Made by a program: the position numbers and the translations under genes. Shown one piece after another: positions 51,382 through 59,286 of a stretch of 64,000 bases of DNA. The notes below the pieces were generated by a model. The model saw only the letters and a program-made list of their open reading frames with translations, made no database searches and was not told the origin of the DNA. The number at the start of each line of letters is the position of its first letter. Positions within the stretch are counted from its first letter, which is position 1. The stretch comes from VAZQ01 sp963763365. Lineage in GTDB: Bacteria > Pseudomonadota > Alphaproteobacteria > Rhizobiales > Xanthobacteraceae. The stretch is taken from NCBI GenBank assembly GCA_963763365.1, contig CAVXOE010000017.1, forward strand, positions 248,001 through 312,000. Direction: 5' to 3'.

Positions 51382-52327
51382 TACAGCCGGAGCGCGCGCG
51401 CCGTCGATCCTGTGCGCGGGCATTATCGTGCTCGACGAGGTCTTTCAGGTCGAGCGTTTCCCGGAGCCGGATGGCAAGGTCCAGGCGAAGGCGTTCTTCG
51501 CGGTCAACGGCGGCTGCGCGGCTAATGCGGCTGTCGCCATCGCCCGGCTTGGCGGACGCGCCAGCCTCTCTGGACCGCTGGGAGGCCCGCGCGGCGCCGA
51601 CGAGAACGGCGACCGGGTCCTCGCCGCGCTTGCGCGCGAAGGTATCGATTGCAGCGGGTGCGTGCGCGTTGCAGGTCTTGCCTCCCCGCTGTCGGCGATC
51701 TTCATCGACGCACGCGGCGACCGGATGATCGTGACCTATCGCGACGAGCGCATCGCGACCGCGCAAGCCGCGGATCCCGAACGCATCGTGGCGTCGGCGG
51801 ACGCGGTGCTGGCCGACAACCGGTTCCCGGAATTCGTCCGCCCGATTTGCCTCGCCGCCCGTGCGCGGGGCATGACCGTCGTGCTCGACGCCGACAAGCC
51901 CACCGAAGTGTCGGACGACCTGTTCCGGATCGCCACGCATGTGATCTTTTCCGGCGAATGCCTGCGCGCGACGACCGGTCTCGACGATCTGGCCGCGGGG
52001 CTTGCCCGGATCGCCGAAGTGACAGACGCTTTTCTCGCTGTCACGAACGGGCCCGGGGACGTGCTTTGGCGCGATGGCGGCGAGCTGCGCCGCAGTCCCG
52101 TATTCTCCTTGCCGGCTGTCGACACGCTCGGCGCAGGCGACGTGTTTCATGGCGCGTTCGCCCTGGCGCTGGCGGAGGGGCGCGACGTGGCGGTCGCCAT
52201 GCGATTTGCCGCCGCCGCCGCGGGACTCAAGTGCACGCGCCTTGGCGGCTCGAGCGGCGCCCCGACGCGTGCCGAGGTCGAGCAATTTCTGGCGACGCCT
52301 CAGCCAGCAACCGGCCCGAAGCCATAG
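51368..52327 (+). CDS. PfkB family sugar kinase
   Basis: 319 residues, ribokinase fold. N-terminal G-G motif VNGGCAANAAVAIARLG and C-terminal signature VDTLGAGDVFHGAFALAL with the catalytic Asp (GAGD). The substrate (sugar or nucleoside) is not evident. TTG 51368 is chosen as start because GGAGGAGGAG lies directly upstream inside nudC; GTG 51347 is an alternative. Its 3' end overlaps the convergent amidohydrolase gene by 28 bp. Confidence 0.85.
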   Translation: MSSPDTAGARAPSILCAGIIVLDEVFQVERFPEPDGKVQAKAFFAVNGGCAANAAVAIARLGGRASLSGPLGGPRGADENGDRVLAALAREGIDCSGCVRVAGLASPLSAIFIDARGDRMIVTYRDERIATAQAADPERIVASADAVLADNRFPEFVRPICLAARARGMTVVLDADKPTEVSDDLFRIATHVIFSGECLRATTGLDDLAAGLARIAEVTDAFLAVTNGPGDVLWRDGGELRRSPVFSLPAVDTLGAGDVFHGAFALALAEGRDVAVAMRFAAAAAGLKCTRLGGSSGAPTRAEVEQFLATPQPATGPKP

Positions 52328-53292
52328 AGCCGCGCCGGATTGTCGACCAAAATCTTCTTCCGCGTCGCTGCGTCCGGAACCCATTTGGGCAATTGGTTGA
52401 GCAGGAGGCCGTCGTCGATCGGGAACGGCGTCATCAATTCGGTCAACGGCTTGCCGCGCGCGGAGTCGGAATTCGGATGCGGCCAGTCGGTGCCCCAGAC
52501 GATGCGGTCCGGATTGGCCGCGACCAAGGCTTTCGCAAGGTCGATGACGTCGGGATAGTCGGGGGCTTTCTCCGACACGCGATAGGCGCCCGAGATCTTC
52601 ACGTAGGCGCGACCGGATTTGACGAGGTCAAGCAATGCAACGAAATCGGGCTGGCTCGGACCAGTCGCCGGACTGCCACGACCGAAGTGATCCACGACCA
52701 CCGGGAACGGAAGCTGCGCCAGATGCTCCTTGAGGGCGGAGACAATGTTGATGCGGGTGTACATCTGGACGTGCCAGCCAAGCCCCTTGATCTGCTCCGC
52801 CGTGGCGTCGATCAGCGTCTTGGCGTCCGCCGGATCGAACCGGCCTGCCGTGTTGGTCTCGAGATTGAGCCGGACGCCGCGGATGCCGGCTTCGGCCATC
52901 TCCTCCAATGCCTTGCGCGGCGTCGACTTGTCGATCACCGCGACGCCCCTCGCCCGCGCGCCCATGCGCTTCACCGCGTCGACCGTGCAGGCATTGTCGC
53001 TGCCATAGACGCTGGGCTGCACCACCACCACACGGTCGAGACGGAGGTCCTTCTGCAACGCGAGTAATTCCTCGACCGAAGCCTGCGGCGGCGTGTAGAT
53101 ACGCTTCTCGGCGAACGGAAACTTGGCGGGATCGCCGAAGACGTGGACGTGGCAATCGCAGCCGCCACGGGGAATGTCGAAATCGACCGCGGTGCGTGGA
53201 GCGGCCGCGGCCGCAATGCCGGCGCGCAATGCCGAAGCAGCAACCGCAGCAGCAGCACCCGCCTGACTCAGCACCGAGCGTCGTGTCAGCAT
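52300..53292 (-). CDS. exported amidohydrolase (2-pyrone-4,6-dicarboxylate-lactonase-like)
   Basis: 330 residues. Tat-like signal (MLTRRSVLSQAGAAAAVAAS). Amidohydrolase 2 family barrel: metal HxH in GGCDCHVHVFGD, PSVYGSDNACTVDAV, PVVVDHFGRGSP and WGTDWPHPN with the last Asp. The layout is that of LigI-type lactonases or TIM-barrel decarboxylases; substrate unknown. ATG 53292 has GGGAGGA upstream. Divergent from lrp-like gene, with a putative Lrp site between them. Confidence 0.85.
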   Translation of the reverse strand: MLTRRSVLSQAGAAAAVAASALRAGIAAAAAPRTAVDFDIPRGGCDCHVHVFGDPAKFPFAEKRIYTPPQASVEELLALQKDLRLDRVVVVQPSVYGSDNACTVDAVKRMGARARGVAVIDKSTPRKALEEMAEAGIRGVRLNLETNTAGRFDPADAKTLIDATAEQIKGLGWHVQMYTRINIVSALKEHLAQLPFPVVVDHFGRGSPATGPSQPDFVALLDLVKSGRAYVKISGAYRVSEKAPDYPDVIDLAKALVAANPDRIVWGTDWPHPNSDSARGKPLTELMTPFPIDDGLLLNQLPKWVPDAATRKKILVDNPARLYGFGPVAG

Positions 53293-53431
53293 GTTGTCCT
53301 CCCTGAAATTTGGTTTGGCGCAGGATAGGGCAGCGTGGGCGAAGGAAAAAGCGCGGGCGGAAGCCGTCCCGGTTAGAAACCAGGGCCCGGCAGCGTAGCG
53401 GCCGCACGGGAACCCAGGGACAAGCTTGAAA

Positions 53432-53446
53432 TAGAATAATATTCTA
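53432..53446. promoter_or_regulatory. putative Lrp/AsnC operator
   Basis: Palindrome TAGAATAATATTCTA, 7-bp arms around one base, in a locally AT-rich stretch. It fits the E. coli Lrp consensus YAGHAWATTWTDCTR at 14 of 15 positions as counted by eye. It lies 139 bp before the amidohydrolase start and 88 bp before the Lrp-like gene, so could control both. Confidence 0.55.
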
Positions 53447-53534
53447 GATATAGATTGAACAGTCATATAAAACGGAGTTTGCTTCTAATAATCTCCGTAT
53501 CGCGACATTTATTTCCCTTCCCGGGGGCAGCCTC

Positions 53535-53987
53535 ATGGACGCCATCGACCGCAAAATTCTCGCGCTGCTGCAACAAGATGCCTCCCGCTCGGTGGCGGAG
53601 ATCGGCAATCTTGTCGGGCTGTCGTCGACACCGTGCTGGAAACGCATCCAGCGGCTCGAAGCCGACGGTGTCATCCAGCGGCGCGTCGCACTGGTCGATC
53701 AGGACAAGATCGGGCTCGGGGTCACGGTCTTCGTGTCCATCGAGACCGGCGATCATTCCCAGGACTGGCTCAAGCGCTTTGCCGACGTCGTCGGCGCCAT
53801 GCCGGAAGTGATGGAGTTCTATCGCATGGCCGGCGACGTCGACTACATGCTGCGCGTCGTCGTGCCCGACATTCAGGGCTACGACACCTTCTACAAGCAG
53901 TTGATCGCGGCGGTGCCGCTCACGAACGTGACGTCGCGTTTCGCGATGGAGAAGATCAAGTCGACGACCGCGCTACCGATTCCATAA
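53535..53987 (+). CDS. Lrp/AsnC family transcriptional regulator
   Basis: 150 residues. N-terminal winged helix (DAIDRKILALLQQDASRSVA, then VGLSSTPCWKRIQRLEADGVI) and C-terminal RAM/AsnC ligand domain (DQDKIGLGVTVFVSIETGDH, MAGDVDYMLRVVVPDIQGYD). ATG 53535. Binds amino acids by family; effector unknown. Divergent from the exported amidohydrolase, its likely target. Confidence 0.94.
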   Translation: MDAIDRKILALLQQDASRSVAEIGNLVGLSSTPCWKRIQRLEADGVIQRRVALVDQDKIGLGVTVFVSIETGDHSQDWLKRFADVVGAMPEVMEFYRMAGDVDYMLRVVVPDIQGYDTFYKQLIAAVPLTNVTSRFAMEKIKSTTALPIP

Positions 53988-54005
53988 GTAGCTGGCTCGG
54001 ACGTA

Positions 54006-54569
54006 TCAGCAGGATGACGGGCCCGTGATCGAATCCGACAGACGCGGACGCATGTAAATCTGATCGGAGAGATTGAGCGTGCCGGTAATCACATAGCCGA
54101 TCGTCGGCTTGTAGGTATAGGACACTTCGCTAAAGATCAGCGCCGTGCTCGGGTTGAGGAACGCCGCGGGCAACGTGACCGACGAATTCGTCCCCCGCTT
54201 GGTGCCGTTGAGCGTACAACTCCAGCTCACGGTGGCGCTGCTATTGGCATCGATCGACACCAGCGACACCGTGACCTTGAGCTTCGTCGGATCGTAAGGT
54301 GCGATGACCGCCGAGGAGGCCGCGAGCAGGTTGGTCATATCGGATGTGCTGATGCCGGACATCCGCGCTGCGAGGTCTGCAGCGGTGCGGGTCGTCAGCG
54401 TTACCTTGCGATCGATGCCAACGCCCTGCGAGACTTCGGCGGTTCCAAGATAGAGGGTGAGCATGAGCGGGAGCACCAAGGCGAATTCGACCGCCGACAT
54501 GCCTCGCTGGTCTTGCGCGAAGCGGACCAGAACGTGCAGGGGCCGCGAGATTGACACGACAGCGCTCAT
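54006..54569 (-). CDS. TadE/TadG-like pilus protein
   Basis: 187 residues. N-terminal basic segment then GMSAVEFALVLPLMLTLYLG, the TadE-type pseudopilin motif with Glu at position +5-like, followed by the hydrophobic helix. The rest is beta-rich and secreted. ATG 54569 with GAGG nearby is chosen; the frame runs upstream to 54611 across the neighbour's end. Minor pseudopilin of the Tad system, next to a TadE gene. Confidence 0.82.
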   Translation of the reverse strand: MSAVVSISRPLHVLVRFAQDQRGMSAVEFALVLPLMLTLYLGTAEVSQGVGIDRKVTLTTRTAADLAARMSGISTSDMTNLLAASSAVIAPYDPTKLKVTVSLVSIDANSSATVSWSCTLNGTKRGTNSSVTLPAAFLNPSTALIFSEVSYTYKPTIGYVITGTLNLSDQIYMRPRLSDSITGPSSC

Positions 54570-54579
54570 GACACGGACC

Positions 54580-55167
54580 TCAGGTACAAGTCGAATTGCT
54601 AAAAGGCTCATTGCGGAACGCTGAGGTGGCGATCAGCACGCGCTTGTTTCCGACCATGGTCGAGAGATTGTTGAGGCCAAGCAGAGAGACCTGAATGGGC
54701 CATTGGTAGAACAGCCGAACCACCACAATGTCGCAGGGCGCGCCGGGCTGATAGCTGAAGTTGCTCTGGAAGTTGCCCTGGGCGTCGACCGGGCTGGGCA
54801 TGGTCACGCTGGAGAACGACGAGAATGTCTTCACATCGACGTAGACACCGTTCTGGCAATCGAACAACCCATATATCTTTGTGCAAACCGCGGTTTTGAA
54901 ATCGGCTTGCGACATGCTCTGACCCTGCGCCTGCCCGGTCATGATCAGCCGCGATGCATCGGCGACCGCCGTCTCGAGCACCTGGCCGGAGAAGAAAATC
55001 AGCGCGGTTTCGAAGATCGCGAAAAGGAGGGCGAGAAAGGGGGTAATAACGAGCGCGAATTCAACCGCGGCCGCGCCATCCTGTTGCCTGACAAACCGGC
55101 GCGCCACGCCAATTCTGCCGAGCCACCGGCCGCCGCTTGCGCATTTCAATTTGATCGCATCGAACAT
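54580..55167 (-). CDS. TadE-like pseudopilin
   Basis: 195 residues. QDGAAAVEFALVITPFLALL followed by FAIFETALIFFSG is a clear TadE family signal/helix. The C-terminal half has four Cys (AVCTKIYGLFDC, APCD, NSTC). Start is uncertain: ATG 55167 (MFDAIKLK) chosen, with ATGs at 55188 and 55200 in frame and no good ribosome site for any. Ends 10 bp before the TadG-like gene, so co-transcribed. Confidence 0.82.
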   Translation of the reverse strand: MFDAIKLKCASGGRWLGRIGVARRFVRQQDGAAAVEFALVITPFLALLFAIFETALIFFSGQVLETAVADASRLIMTGQAQGQSMSQADFKTAVCTKIYGLFDCQNGVYVDVKTFSSFSSVTMPSPVDAQGNFQSNFSYQPGAPCDIVVVRLFYQWPIQVSLLGLNNLSTMVGNKRVLIATSAFRNEPFSNSTCT

Positions 55168-55345
55168 CGCTTGGTACTCAATCGCCATCGGGACACGCAT
55201 CGCGATAGGTTGAGCAATAGCAAAGAGGTGTTTGCGAATTGTTGTGATAATTGTCGATATCGGCGGGGCGGAAGTTAACGCTTCGCTCACCACCCGACGG
55301 CCCCTGGCTCAAGCGCCGCGCGGACAATCTGCGCGGCCCGGCGGA

Positions 55346-55810
55346 TTATTTTGGAGGGGTCCCGCCGGTCTGCGCCAAGCCGCTGCGCACGCTGCTCTGG
55401 GTGATCACCGTATCGAAGTACGTGGCGCCGTCGCCCAGCGTGATCCGCCGCTCGCATTTCGGCGTGCAACTGAAGGTCTCGCGTTCGACTCCGCGATAGA
55501 CGGTGACAATCGGGCCGGTCGGCCCGCGCACTTCGATGGACTTATCCATCAGAATGTTACCGGCACGATCGAGCGCGACGATGTTGGTCGTCCCATAGCC
55601 CTTGGCGGTAATGACCATCTGGCCGCCCATCTGCAACGACGCATCGGCGATGAGCGGGTTTCCGATCACAATCGTGGCCACCCTGTCCGGAAGCTTCATA
55701 AGCTTCGCCTGATCGAGGTTGACGACCACGTCGGCGGCCGTTGCCGGAAACGCGAGCGAAACGCCCGCGGCCGCAAGCGCACAGAACATGGCGGCACGCA
55801 CGAACAACAT
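55346..55810 (-). CDS. standalone CpaC/RcpA N-terminal-domain pilus assembly protein
   Basis: 154 residues. Signal peptide MLFVRAAMFCALAAAGVSLA. The body (DQAKLMKLPDRVATIVIGNP, LIADASL, GTTNIVALDRAGNIL) matches the N-terminal periplasmic domain of secretin CpaC, but the secretin domain is absent. Two Cys in FSCTPKCE. GGGAGAG precedes ATG 55810. Near the Tad genes, so a secretin partner or pilotin-like helper is inferred. Confidence 0.82.
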   Translation of the reverse strand: MLFVRAAMFCALAAAGVSLAFPATAADVVVNLDQAKLMKLPDRVATIVIGNPLIADASLQMGGQMVITAKGYGTTNIVALDRAGNILMDKSIEVRGPTGPIVTVYRGVERETFSCTPKCERRITLGDGATYFDTVITQSSVRSGLAQTGGTPPK

Positions 55811-55932
55811 CGAACTCTCCCGCACCTACGCATCGGCAGACGCTACACTGGCGCCGAACGGGCAGGCCCCCGCAGAGTGCGCCGAAAACGATGAATGAAG
55901 TGCAAATGCCGGGGCGACGCCGCGCCCAACCG

Positions 55933-56760
55933 TTACCGCTTGAACGGATAGAGCAATTGCTCGCCAAAGGTCGGCGGAAAGCTCGTGTCGGCGATGCCGT
56001 AGGAATCGGGCATTTCGTTCTTCGGCATGTAGAAGGTGCCGAACATCATATCGAGGATCGGAAAAGTCGGCGCGAAGTTCTTTTCGCCGCCTCGCTCGGC
56101 CGCCGTATGGTGCCAGCGATGGAATATGGGGCCCGCGATGACGTATTTGAAGGGGCCAAGCGTCCACTTCAGGTTGGCATGCACGAAGGCCGAGTGCGCA
56201 ATCGTGAACGGCCCGAGGAAGATCAGGACGTTTGGCGAGATACCCGCCAGGAGCAACACGACGTCGGTCGCCACGCTGCCAAGAAAGATGTTGATCGGGT
56301 GGAAGCGCGCCGCCGAAATCCAGTCGAGCTCTTTGGATGAATGATGGACGGCGTGATAGCGCCAGAGCGCGGGGCGATGGAAGGCGCGGTGGATCCAGTA
56401 CATCATGAAGTCCGAGCCGACCAGGAAGATGATCGCCTGCAGCCAAAGCGGCAGTTGCGCCAGCGGGCCGTGGCCATCGTCGTAGAACTCGACCAATCCG
56501 TCGGCGGTGTGGATGCCGAACAGAAAAGCCGCGCCCATCACCAGGAGGCCGATGCGCAAAAACCGCGCGAACAGCGGAATGATGAACCAGTAGCAGAGGT
56601 CGGTGACGATCTCGCGCTTTCGCCACCAGGGCTTACCCGGGTTGCAGGCCCAGAAGGATGACAGGACGGTGAAAACCAGCGCGATCGCGATCGAGACAGG
56701 CACGATCTTGATGATGGTGGCGCCGATGCTATCGATGAGGGCTGCGAATTCGTCGAACAT
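55933..56760 (-). CDS. sterol desaturase / fatty acid hydroxylase family protein
   Basis: 275 residues with four to five membrane segments and the di-iron His boxes: HRAFH, YHAVHHSSKELDW (HxxHH) and HRWHHT. Catalyses oxygen-dependent hydroxylation or desaturation of a lipid; the lipid is not known. ATG 56760 (MFDEF) preferred over 56781. Not obviously linked to the pilus genes around it. Confidence 0.9.
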   Translation of the reverse strand: MFDEFAALIDSIGATIIKIVPVSIAIALVFTVLSSFWACNPGKPWWRKREIVTDLCYWFIIPLFARFLRIGLLVMGAAFLFGIHTADGLVEFYDDGHGPLAQLPLWLQAIIFLVGSDFMMYWIHRAFHRPALWRYHAVHHSSKELDWISAARFHPINIFLGSVATDVVLLLAGISPNVLIFLGPFTIAHSAFVHANLKWTLGPFKYVIAGPIFHRWHHTAAERGGEKNFAPTFPILDMMFGTFYMPKNEMPDSYGIADTSFPPTFGEQLLYPFKR

Positions 56761-57346
56761 TGTTCGGGGATGCCAATCCACGCGGCCGGAACCCGCAGGC
56801 CGCTGAGATTTGGTATCAGGCGTCGCGGTTAAGATGCGGTGAATTCAGCCGGCAAACGTTAGATCGCGCCAAATCGCCAGGCGTTGGCGCCACCCGTTCC
56901 ACTTCCCTCCTGCGATGCAAGTCAGGCGGCCAATCTCCATTCCGTCTGGAGTTCGATGAGCAAAGAAGATGAGGTCTCCCCGGGGCCGCTGCGTGGTCGC
57001 GCGGGTGGTTGAGTGAAAACTGCGGAAAATTCTTCTGTATCTTCAGCGTAGTTTATCTTTCATTCCGTGGTTAGATTTCAACTATTCGCAGCGTAATCAG
57101 AAATTAAATATAGCAAAACTGATTCAAATTCTAATTAAATGCTATATTAACTACAGTTCAACTGGCGAAATATATTTTTAACTACATTGATGTTTGCTAA
57201 AATAACCGCGTTTTTCATCACGGATATTAACCTCATCGCAACAGCGCCCGCCTATGTATGCGATACGGTTTCGGACCGGCCGAAAAAATAACGGCTCCCG
57301 GGGCCACGCTCAGACAGCCACCTGTGGATATTTAGGAGTCAGACAC
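56761..57346. other. long AT-rich intergenic region upstream of flp pilin
   Basis: 586 bp without a convincing gene. From about 57040 to 57240 the GC content falls far below the rest of the window, with several TTAA tetramers (57104, 57135, 57147, 57178, 57227). Likely holds the pilin promoter and binding sites for an AT-preferring regulator. Confidence 0.65.
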
Positions 57347-57511
57347 ATGACCAACTTGGTGAAGCGCTTCGTGAAGGATGAGTCGGGTGCAACCGCCATC
57401 GAATACGGCCTCATCGCGGCCGGCATCTCGGTCGCGATCATCGCCGTCGTCCAGGGCCTCGGTTCGAAGTTGAACACGACCCTGGGCAGCGTCTCTACCG
57501 CGCTGAAGTAA
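57347..57511 (+). CDS. flp: Flp/Fap-type type IVb pilin
   Basis: 54 residues, usual size. Short basic leader then the processing site region DESGATAIEYGLIAAGISVA (Gly before the mature end, Glu at +5-like, E-Y conserved) and a hydrophobic helix IIAVVQGLGSKL. Cleaved by the prepilin peptidase encoded next. AGGAG at 57334-57338 fixes ATG 57347; the frame is open further upstream but is noise. Followed by an intrinsic terminator. Confidence 0.96.
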   Translation: MTNLVKRFVKDESGATAIEYGLIAAGISVAIIAVVQGLGSKLNTTLGSVSTALK

Positions 57512-57535
57512 GCGCGACGGATGCGAGGTTTCCGG

Positions 57536-57563
57536 AAGGCCCCGGCTTGCCGGGGCCTTTTCG
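57536..57563 (+). terminator. rho-independent terminator after flp
   Basis: Perfect 10-bp stem AAGGCCCCGG / CCGGGGCCTT (57536-57545, 57550-57559), loop CTTG, followed by a T run. Separates the abundant pilin transcript from the assembly genes. Confidence 0.88.
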
Positions 57564-57696
57564 TTTTCTTTGGCCAACTCGACCCCTGTTTTGAGCCTGT
57601 TCGGCGAACCGGCGCTAACGGAACGGCAAGGACGCCGCCCTAAGCTTCCGGGCTCCTTCCGACGCTACGGGTGATGGCCGCTCCTCGCCAGACAAA

Positions 57697-58209
57697 ATGG
57701 TCATGGTTGCCGATACGATCCGATTGATGCTGTTTCCGGCGCTGATGGCGTTTGCCGCCTCGAGCGACCTCCTGACCATGACCATCTCCAACCGCGTGTC
57801 GCTGATCCTCGCGGGTGGATTTCTCGTGCTGGCTCTGGTGAGCCACATGAGCATGATGGACGTCCTTTCGCACTTCGGCGCTGCCAGTATCGTGCTCGTC
57901 GTCGCGTTCGGCTTCTTTTCGCGCGGCTGGATCGGCGGCGGCGATGCCAAGCTCGCGGCCGCGACGGCATTATGGCTCGGATTCGAACATCTCCTGCCCT
58001 ATCTCGTCTATGCCTCGTTGTTCGGCGGCGCGCTCACGCTGCTGCTGATTCAGTTCCGCCTCGCGCCATTGCCCGCGGTGCTCGCCCGGCAGGCCTGGGT
58101 GCAACGGCTGCATGAAAAAAACGGTGGGATACCCTACGGCATCGCGCTCGCGGCCGCCGCGCTCGCTGTCTATCCGGAGACGCCGTGGATGGCGGCCGCC
58201 GGACTCTAG
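57697..58209 (+). CDS. cpaA: prepilin peptidase CpaA/TadV
   Basis: 170 residues, polytopic A24 aspartic peptidase cleaving the Flp leader. Two catalytic Asp: SSDLLTMTISNRVS and GGGDAKLAAA (GxGD motif). Short type without the methyltransferase part. ATG 57697, or 57703. Confidence 0.93.
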   Translation: MVMVADTIRLMLFPALMAFAASSDLLTMTISNRVSLILAGGFLVLALVSHMSMMDVLSHFGAASIVLVVAFGFFSRGWIGGGDAKLAAATALWLGFEHLLPYLVYASLFGGALTLLLIQFRLAPLPAVLARQAWVQRLHEKNGGIPYGIALAAAALAVYPETPWMAAAGL

Positions 58210-58237
58210 CCACCACCATCCCCCTCTTCATGAATTG

Positions 58238-58357
58238 TTAAGCCAGGTTTCGAAGTTCTTAACGTTCGACTTCCGGAGCGCGTGCCCGCGCGGACACGCC
58301 GCGGCGAGATTCCATCGAGCTACAAAGCATTAACTCGATTTGGATACGCCTCATTAA
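58238..58357. promoter_or_regulatory. cluster of TTAA(C) half-sites upstream of cpaB
   Basis: Four TTAA tetramers at 58238, 58259, 58330 and 58354 (three followed by C) within 120 bp. At this GC content about one per kb is expected. They resemble CtrA half-sites but not the N7-spaced pair. Hypothesis only. Confidence 0.3.
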
Positions 58358-58470
58358 CCATGCCTTGACGATTAGCTGCTGAAATCCGCCATGCACGACC
58401 ACGTATGGTCGGGACACTCTGGCAGTTGCGAACACGTCCGGTCGCGGCGTGATTGTGGGAAGTGAAGCGT

Positions 58471-59265
58471 ATGAAACCCGCGCGTATCGTTGTGCTCGTC
58501 ATCGCCGTCGCCGCAGGCGGCGTTGCTGCTTTGCTTGCGGGACGTTCCGATCCGCCCGCTCCCCCTGCCCCGGCCCCAGTCGCGCCACTCGAGACAGTCG
58601 ACGTGCTGATTGCCAATTCAGATATCGGGCTCGGCCATACGGTGGCTGCGAGTGACCTGCGCTGGCAGACTTGGCCGGCAGCGGCCGCCGGCGCAAACTT
58701 CATCCGCAAGAGCGATCAGCCGGACGCCGTCAACCAGCTCGCCGGCTCGATCACGCGCGCCGCATTCTCGGCCGGAGAGCCGATCCGCGAATCCAAGCTG
58801 ATCAAGGGCAAGAGCGGAGGCTACATGGCCGCCGTCCTGCCGGCAGGAAAGCGCGCGATCGCGACCGAGATTTCGGCCGAAACCGGCGCCGGCGGGTTCA
58901 TCCTGCCCAATGACCACGTCGACGTACTCCTGACCCGCCGCGACAAGCAGGCGGAGAAAAGCGCGGGCGTGGAAATTCATTCCGCCGAGATCATTCTCTC
59001 CAACGTGCGCGTGCTGGCGATCGACCAGACGGTCGAGGAGAAGAATGGACAGCGCGTCGTGATCGGAAAGACCGCAACGCTCGAACTTACGCCTCGGCAG
59101 TCCGAAACGCTCGCGCTTGCGCGTCAGCTCGGCACGATTTCGCTCGCGCTGCGGAGCCTGGTCGACTTCGACGACAAGGAAAAGCCGGAGACGGACGACG
59201 GCGGGGGCCGTCGTGGCGTCGACATGGTGCGCTTCGGCGTATCGACGACCAGTACAACCAAATAA
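58471..59265 (+). CDS. cpaB: Flp pilus assembly protein CpaB/RcpC
   Basis: 264 residues. N-terminal membrane anchor (ARIVVLVIAVAAGGVAALLA), Pro-rich linker, then the SAF/RcpC-type domain (TVAASDLRWQTWP, LPAGKRAIATEIS, VDVLLTRRDK). Links secretin and pilus in the periplasm. ATG 58471. First of the cpaBCDEF run. Confidence 0.93.
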   Translation: MKPARIVVLVIAVAAGGVAALLAGRSDPPAPPAPAPVAPLETVDVLIANSDIGLGHTVAASDLRWQTWPAAAAGANFIRKSDQPDAVNQLAGSITRAAFSAGEPIRESKLIKGKSGGYMAAVLPAGKRAIATEISAETGAGGFILPNDHVDVLLTRRDKQAEKSAGVEIHSAEIILSNVRVLAIDQTVEEKNGQRVVIGKTATLELTPRQSETLALARQLGTISLALRSLVDFDDKEKPETDDGGGRRGVDMVRFGVSTTSTTK

Positions 59266-59286
59266 GGGACGATAAGGGGCCGTATC

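Noticed and set aside
57332..57577. 81-codon frame antisense to flp
   Set aside because: Mirror of the pilin gene and its terminator.
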